This document shows, in pieces, positions 57,770-64,000 of a DNA stretch of 64,000 bases. Within the stretch, counting starts at the first letter, position 1; each line of letters begins with the position of its first letter. This stretch comes from Plantago major (Eukaryota > Streptophyta > Magnoliopsida > Lamiales > Plantaginaceae), in NCBI GenBank assembly GCA_026545765.1, contig CM048843.1:3100001-3164000 (forward strand). Direction: 5' to 3'. The notes below the pieces were generated by a model. The model did no database searches. It worked only from the letters and a program-made list of their open reading frames with translations, and was not told the origin of the DNA. The translations under genes and the position numbers were made by a program.

Positions 57770-60700
57770 CTAGGCGTAGTACTTCTGCAGATTCGTGGCG
57801 TTCCAAGTACGCTTGAATGGTTTGCCGTCCATGCTTTCCAAAGCGTAGCTCCCATTGATACTTGCCCTTGTGACTCTATAGGGACCTTCCCAGTTGGGTT
57901 CGAGTTTTTCGGTTGGTTTTAGTATGTCAACCTTTCGTAGCACTAAGTCTCCAATCTGGAGGTCCCTAGTTTTCACATGTTTGTTGTAGGCCCTTGCCAT
58001 GATAGCTTGGTATCCTAAGGTTCGAGCTAGGGCCGTACTTCTTTTGGTCTCGAGCATGTTGAGGTCGTACACTCTTTTGTCGTGGTTGTCCGAGGGAACG
58101 TACCCTTGGATTCGGAAGGTGTTGATTGAGATTTCGGACGGGATTACAGCTTCGGATCCATACACCAAACTGAAGGGAGTTTCTTGTGTGGCCGTTCTTG
58201 CCGTGGTGCGATAAGCCCATAACACTCTTTCCAATTCATCGACCCAATCTTTCTTTGCGTCTCCTAGTCTCTTCTGAAGATTGTCGACGATGGTACGATT
58301 GGTTACCTCAGTTTGTCCGTTGGCTTGAGGATACCCAACGGAAGTGAAACGCTGTTCGATCCCCATTTCTTCACACCAATCTTTGAGCTTGTACACGGAG
58401 AACTGTCGGCCATTGTCCGCAACTAGAATTCGTGGTAGGCCAAATCGACACGATAATTTTCAAAGGAAGTCCATGACCTTATTCTCCGAAATGGAGGTCG
58501 TTGCCTCGGCTTCTACCCATTTCGAGAAGTATTCTACGGCCACAATGAGAAATTTTTTTCCGCCGGGTCCTACAGGGAAAGGTCCTACGATGTCCATGCC
58601 CCACTGATCGAATGGACATTCCGAGCATGATCGTGAGAATCTTCCAGCTTCCTTTTGCATTGTCGGCCAATAATAGCCATTTCTCTGAATTTTCTGGGCC
58701 AAGGCTCTTCCTCCTGAATGGTTTCCGCAACTTCCTAAATGGATCTCCTTCAGCACTGTACTGGTCTCAGACGGACCCAGGCAACGGAGGTGAGTTCCAT
58801 CATAGGACTTTCTATATAGGTCTGTACCAGAGAGGAAGTAGAGTTGGGATCTTCGTTTGCCTCTTCTAGATTCAGTTGAATCACGGGGTAGAATCCCGTT
58901 CTGTAGACAGTTCACGATGTCGCTCATCCAAGTGTTGTCGTCAGATATGACGCCCATGTTCATTATGACCTCGTTGTTGTGAGGGCTGATTCATTGGCAG
59001 TCATAAGGACCACCGTACGGGTGTCAACAGCTTCGGAGGCCGTAGCCCATTTTGATAATCCGTCGGCAATGGTGTTTTTTGCTTGGTTGATCTTGATCAG
59101 ACTAAACATGTCGAACGCTTTTTCTAACTCTTTAACTACCTTTAGATATTTGATCATTGAAGCACTTTTTGTCGTATTTGCCCCAGTACTGTTCCGTGAC
59201 TAGCTGAGAGTCGGAGTAAGCTTTGAGTTTCTTGGCCATGACTGACTTGGCCATCTTCATTCCTGCTATCAGAGCCTCATACTCAGCTTCATTGTTTGTT
59301 ACTGGAAATGTTAAGCGGATAGCATATTCCATCCGGCTCTTTACTGGCTGATCAAGATAACCGTTCCACCCGCATGAGCGGCCGATGAACCGTCCACATA
59401 AAGTTCCCATATGTCCTTTTCTTCTGGACCGAGTTCTTTTGGGATAAAAGCCACTCGAAGGGTCGGTTTATGTTTTAGAGGCGTGCGCGCTCTCCTTCCG
59501 TGGGGAGGTAAGCTAGGACTTTCTTTTTCAGCGATAATCCATTCTGCCACGGGATCGATTTCCCGTCTTTTTGAATATCCAATCCAGCCACTTCCGTTGT
59601 TAATATCAAAACCTGGCTTGTTGGTGAAATGTCTTTTGGGGCTTCACTGGAGGCTTGCTGCCCCGGATATTCGGCTAGGAAATCAGCCAGGACCTGGGCT
59701 TTTTTGGTAGATGGAGCTTGATACTCGATCGTATGATCTCCTAACTCAATTGTCCATTTAGCCAACCTTCCTGACTTCGAGGCGTCACCTAAGACCTGTT
59801 TCAGCGGCTGGTTCGTGAGGACCACTATCTTGTGGGAACGGAAGTATGGCTTGAGCTTCCTGGAGGCCTCTACCAGACAATAGGCATACTTCTCTATTTC
59901 GTTGTAGTTTTTCTCCGCTTCAAGATGCTTTACTCGGGTAGTACACGGAAGGTGTTCGTTTCTCAGATAAAGGCCAGGACGGAACTCACCACTTTAGGAG
60001 TGATGGCGAGATAGATGTACAAGAGCTCTCCTTCTTCTGGTTTGGAAAGTAGAGGCAAGGAGGATAAATAGAGCTTCAAGTTCTCAAATGCCTCCTTGCA
60101 CTCATTGTTCCATTCAAACTTGTCCGTTTTCCTTAGGATTTTGAAAAAATGGAGGTTCTTTTCAGCTGATCTGGAAATGAAGCGGCTAAGGGATATAACC
60201 TTCCCTATGAGTCTCTGAACGTCTTTGAGTTTCTCCGGATGTGGAAGCTCCAATATGGCTTTTATCTTTTCTGGGTTTGCCTCGATCCCTCTCTGTGTCA
60301 CCATGTACCCCAAGAATTTTCCTCCAGTTACTCCAAATGTGCATTTGGCTGGATTGAGTTTCATTCCGTATTTTCTTACTATGGCAAAACATCTTTCCAG
60401 ATGGGGGATGTGATCAGATGTCTCCTTGCTTTTTACTAGCATGTCATCTACATAAACCTCCATTGATTTGCCAATCTCTTCTTTGAACATTTGGTTCACC
60501 AATCTTTGGTAGGTGGCTTGACATTTGAGTCGAATGGCATGACCTTGAAACAGTATACTCCCCATGCGGTGATAAAAGCGGTCTTTTCGATATCATGCTC
60601 GACCATCTTGATCTGATAGAAGCCTTGAAAAGCATCCATGAAACTCAACAGTGCACACCCGGCAGTTGAGTCTACCAATTGATCGATTCTTGGCAGGGGA

Positions 60701-61950
60701 TAGGGATCCTTTGGGCAGAAACGGTTGAGACTGGTGAAGTCATTGCACATCCTCCATTTTCCCGGACTTTTCTCTACTAGGACCACATTGCATATCCAAT
60801 CAGAGTAATGAACCTCCTCAATGTGTCCTTCCTTGAGTAGTCGTTCTACCTCATCTACGATGATCTTGTTGTGGACGGGACCATGGTCTCTCTTCTTTTG
60901 TCGAATGGGTCGGACATTTGGATCAACGTGGAGTTCGTGTACCATGACTCGAGGATCTATACTGCTCAGATCTTTAGTTCCCCAGGCAAAAACATCGGCA
61001 TTCTTTCTTAAGAAGGCAATCATTTTGATGGTTGTTTCTGCGTCCATTTCCGAGCCGATTTTTTGGGGATATCCTTCTTCAATTGGGATTTCTAAGACGT
61101 CTTCATGGGGGGCCATCTGATTCTCATAAAAGAAGCTTTTGGTCGGCATTTCACCAGGTGGTTCAGGGGGAATGACTTGATATTCATCGATTCTATCCTC
61201 GCACTCCTTGGCCGTTGCGGCCATTTTCTTTTTCTCTACGCCCATTTTCAACCAGTTAATTCCTTTCCCGGGAGGTCTTTCTCGCCTCTTCCTTCGGCTT
61301 TCTTGTTGGATAAAGAGGCACTGTTTCTTTGTTCTCCGGTCATCTTCTTCTCTCCTTATATCATGTTCACTCCTAAAAGGTCGCGACGCCCTTCTAGTAG
61401 AGAGAGTGTAGCATTCCCATGCTCTTCTCCGATCTCCACTAAGGGATCTGATGCCTGCTGCGGTGGGAAATTTCATCCTTAGGTGGAAGGTTGAAACCAC
61501 TACTTTAAATTGATTTAGAGCCGGTCTCCCCATAATTATGTTGTATTCGCAACCTGCCTCGGTGACAACAAAAGGGACTTGGTGAGTAACCCTGAGTGGA
61601 GCTTTTCCCATGGAAACCGAGAGATACAGGATTCCTCTTGGCCTGATCCGGTTTCCTCCAAAGCCAACGAGGTCCGTTGTCACCGGTAACAATCCTCTTA
61701 AACTCATTTCCATTTTTCGGACAGTGCTCATGAAGAGGATGTTAGAGAAGGCACCGGTATCGATTAATACCTTTGTGATCTCATAACCTGCTATGTCCAT
61801 TTCCACCACCAAGGGAACATCCGGGTCATGGACCAATCCTTCTCCCTTGCATGAAGGAGGTGCTTCAGATTCGTCAAAGGTGATCACGTTGGTGCCGGGA
61901 CCCACCATATTGACGGATTTCTCATCCGAATTTCTCAGTGATCTTGCCAT
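57770..61950 (-). pseudogene. Gypsy Pol: protease, RT, RNase H, integrase; broken
   Basis: Minus strand, N to C: aspartic protease VLIDTGAFSNILF (about 61740-61780); RT with MCNDFTSLNRFCPKDPYPLP and MDAFQGFYQI, a break near 60530, then VYVDDMLVKSKE (about 60440-60475) and CTFGVTGGKFLGY; connection/RNase H with WELYVDGSSA (about 59400) and NNEAEYEALIAG (about 59280); integrase zinc finger CGNHSGGR (about 58720) and YYWPTMQKEA, core WGMDIVGPFPVG (about 58600), ADNGRQF (about 58415) and YPQANGQTEVTNRTI (about 58330), C-terminal DLVLRKVDILKPTEKLEPNW; stop at 57770. Breaks include frameshifts near 60530, 59470, 59340 and 58960, and a stop near 58457. The segment between the zinc finger second CC pair and PFDQWG is missing. 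Confidence 0.88.
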
Positions 61951-62101
61951 GGCTTCTCGAGCATTCCTACTGTCTCCTCCAGTAGGTCCTCCAGCAATGC
62001 TAAGTATTCTCCCAAAACGGACCGGGTTATCATCTACGTAAGCCGGTTGAGTTTCGACGTATGCTACCCTCCCGTTCTCTCATGCCGGACTTGGGGATCT
62101 C

Positions 62102-63846
62102 CTAGCCTCTCGGCGTCCTCTCGGGCTCAGTGGTCCGGGATCCGGGTAACACTGATTGTCTTCTTGGGCTAAACGAGCGTCCGCTCCTTTCACCTCTGTT
62201 ATGCCTAGGGCTAGACCCTCTGGGAGGAGAACGACGGGGAGATGCATTTCTCCGGTCCCTTGCACCACGTGGCTCATTGGACTGGTACCTTCGTCTGGCT
62301 TCGCGTTGGTCGGTGCCCTCGGGCTTCCTCATGATGTATTCTTGCAAATATCCCATTTCGATCAACCTCTGGATTTCCTGCCTGAGGTGCGTGCATTTTC
62401 CGGTGGAGTGTCCCGTCTGTTGGTGGAAGTAGCGACTAGATTCGAGTTCCTGGTGAACCTGGTTTCCCTGTGCTTGGGGGGCCATTGGATTGGGAAGCCT
62501 TGACTTTGCATGATGGTCAAGATTTGTTCCTTGGGGGCTTTTAGGTCAGCGTAGTTTATGTAAACTTTTCGGGGATATCTTCTTCTTTCCTCAACCCTTC
62601 CTCTTCTATCACCTTTCCACTTTTGCTCGAAATGTTGGTTTCCCAACCTTGTGTTATCTGGTACTGGTTTTGCCTTCTTGACCTCAGCTCTCACTACCAT
62701 TTTGTCGAGGGTTTCTGTGTGCTCAAGAATTTTTTGATTCAATTCTCGTTCGGTGGTTATTCCTGCATCAACAATCGTGTAGCGGAATGAAGTGTTGTTG
62801 GAGTTCTCTCCTATGTGGAATACTCGATCTTTGATGGGGTGTGACTCAATGAGGACAACTGCTTGTTCAAACCTTTTGACAAACGATCTCAATCTTTCAT
62901 GTTCCTTTTGCACAATTTCTGCCAGGTAGCTGACTGGACGAGCTGTTTCGAGGAAGTTCTCGAATCGCAGAGTGAATTTGGCGATCATCTGGTCCCAGCA
63001 TGTTATAGTGTTGGGCCGGAGGTGCTTCCACCAAGTCATGGCGGGGCCGGTAGAGGGTGTTGGGAAATAACTGTGCCTTTACATTGTCCGGTACTCCCAT
63101 GCCTCCCAGGGATGCCTCAAAACGAATTCGGTGATCTATTGGGCATGTGATTCCCTCGTACGTTTCCTTAGAACTCGGGGCACTCCTCCCCGGAGGGAGT
63201 TCGGTGTCCCTCATAGCTTAGCAAAGAGGATTCAGGCTCCTTCCATATTTCATGATATCTCTTGCATGGGTAAGTGTTTCTAGCTTTGACCGTTCCAATT
63301 CTAGGGCAGCTTCATGGATCCTAACTTGTTCTTTAATTGTTCGGTTTCATCCATGTGCCTGTCCCCCCTATGAGTCCTGGCAGACCTTGACCTGGTTCAG
63401 TTTCGATGATGTTCCCTTCCCCTATCTCGGCTTCCCCTCCTATGGTCTCGATAATCATCATTCCTAGTCATCCTGGTTGGCGACTGTATTCTTTCATTAC
63501 GGAATTGTCCATGGCGGGGATGGTTTTGGGGTGGAGTGTCACCCCGGTACCCGTTGAGAGTTTCGTTCTCCTCGTCGTATTGCTCCCCGTGGTCCCTTCT
63601 CCCGTCATCTTGACGTTGCCAATTTCGCGCGGTGGTTCGAGAAGGAGTTGGGTCACGACATGTTCTCTCGTCGACTCCCATCTTCTCCTCTCTACCTGTC
63701 CTCCGATTGTTTCTCGAGTCCAAATTACTCCTAGCCCGGCGATTTAGCATGTTTCGTAAGTCTCCCGGGGCTCTATGGCTTGAGGCTCTAAGACTTTCGG
63801 ACCGATCTGTATTTCGAGTGTTCAGGGGTTCTCTGAATTCCACCAC
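62102..63846 (-). pseudogene. Gypsy Gag, frameshifted
   Basis: Minus strand. An Arg-rich N-terminus (63846-63397) is followed by the capsid-type Retrotrans_gag region in at least two frames: GMGVPDNVKAQLFPNTL (63214-62897), then MTWWKHLRPNTITCWDQMIA and LRSFVKRFEQAVVLIESHP (63039 onward). Near 62420 is HQQTGHSTGKCTHLRQEIQR, the position of the usual Tat Gag H..H.T..C..L...I motif, and a basic RS-rich tail follows (RSPPRGSSPRHNRGERSGRS). Gag would package the element RNA. Frame changes near 63050 and 62450 make this copy defective. Bases 63847-64000 continue upstream without a clear start. Confidence 0.8.
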
Positions 63847-64000
63847 ATGATTTGTTGTTACTTGGGGTTGATTCTAGATTGGCAATACGGGAGCGCTTCT
63901 TCGTGGTGCGTGGTTAGAGTTATCTGGGAGGTTCACGCTTGGCCCTAATTGAGGTTGGGTCCTTAGTAACAGGGCAACTTGCAAAAGTTGAATTTGAGCT

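Larger units (their letters stand above)
50181..64000 (-). mobile_element. Ty3/Gypsy Tat-lineage retrotransposon with antisense ORF (runs off the right edge)
   Basis: On the minus strand, gag starts near 63846, pol follows to 57770, then comes a 7-kb region with a plus-strand spliced gene, and finally the 3' LTR (50881-50181). An antisense ORF (aORF) between pol and the 3' LTR is characteristic of some Tat-lineage elements (Retand, RIRE2, Grande). The RNase H region and the WELYVDGSS motif before integrase also fit Tat. The 5' LTR and the second TSD lie outside the window. Gag-pol is broken in several places. Confidence 0.9.

Overview
This is nuclear DNA from a flowering plant, very probably a dicot. 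Transposable elements (TEs) fill most of the window, introns are small and spliced, and the one intact large host gene is a single-exon coiled-coil NLR resistance gene. Its short N-terminal domain and R1/Rx-like layout suggest an asterid, but this is a weak inference. No bacterial, organellar or CRISPR features were seen.

Layout: 1-1410 is the 5' end of a minus-strand Ty1/Copia element. 1546-2064 is a solo LTR of a Tat-type Ty3/Gypsy family with a 5-bp target-site duplication (TSD). 2987-10698 is a PIF/Harbinger transposon with TTA TSDs; besides transposase and MYB-like genes it carries two related Myb/SANT-like genes in opposite orientation. 11651-12498 is a non-autonomous CACTA-like element whose 3' part is tandemly duplicated and contains a tRNA-like box A/B module. 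15503-27900 is one Copia element flanked by CTATA. A 7.8-kb minus-strand Helitron (15531-23363) splits its 5' LTR; the intact 3' LTR shows the empty site exactly (28 + 131 = 159 bp). The Helitron itself holds a Stowaway MITE and a Mutator-like (MULE) MITE.

29437-31538 is an mTERF gene on the minus strand, broken by a 1.17-kb Mutator-like insertion with a 10-bp TSD, by a frameshift and by a stop. Several MITEs lie between it and the NLR gene (35345-38056). 42104-49075 is a complete but decayed CACTA (En/Spm) element with TTA TSDs and remains of tnpD and tnpA on the minus strand. 49249-49437 is a small tRNA-related retroposon with 15-bp TSDs. 50181-64000 is a minus-strand Tat-lineage (Retand/RIRE2-like) Gypsy element: its 3' LTR, a spliced antisense ORF (aORF) gene with its own TATA box and repeat-rich leader, and a broken gag-pol that runs to the window edge. 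Its LTR resembles the solo LTR at 1546-2064.

Only the NLR looks like a functional host gene. Nearly all TE coding regions carry stops or frameshifts. The nesting gives a relative history: Copia insertion, then the Helitron into its LTR. The MITEs inside the Helitron could have arrived before or after it moved.
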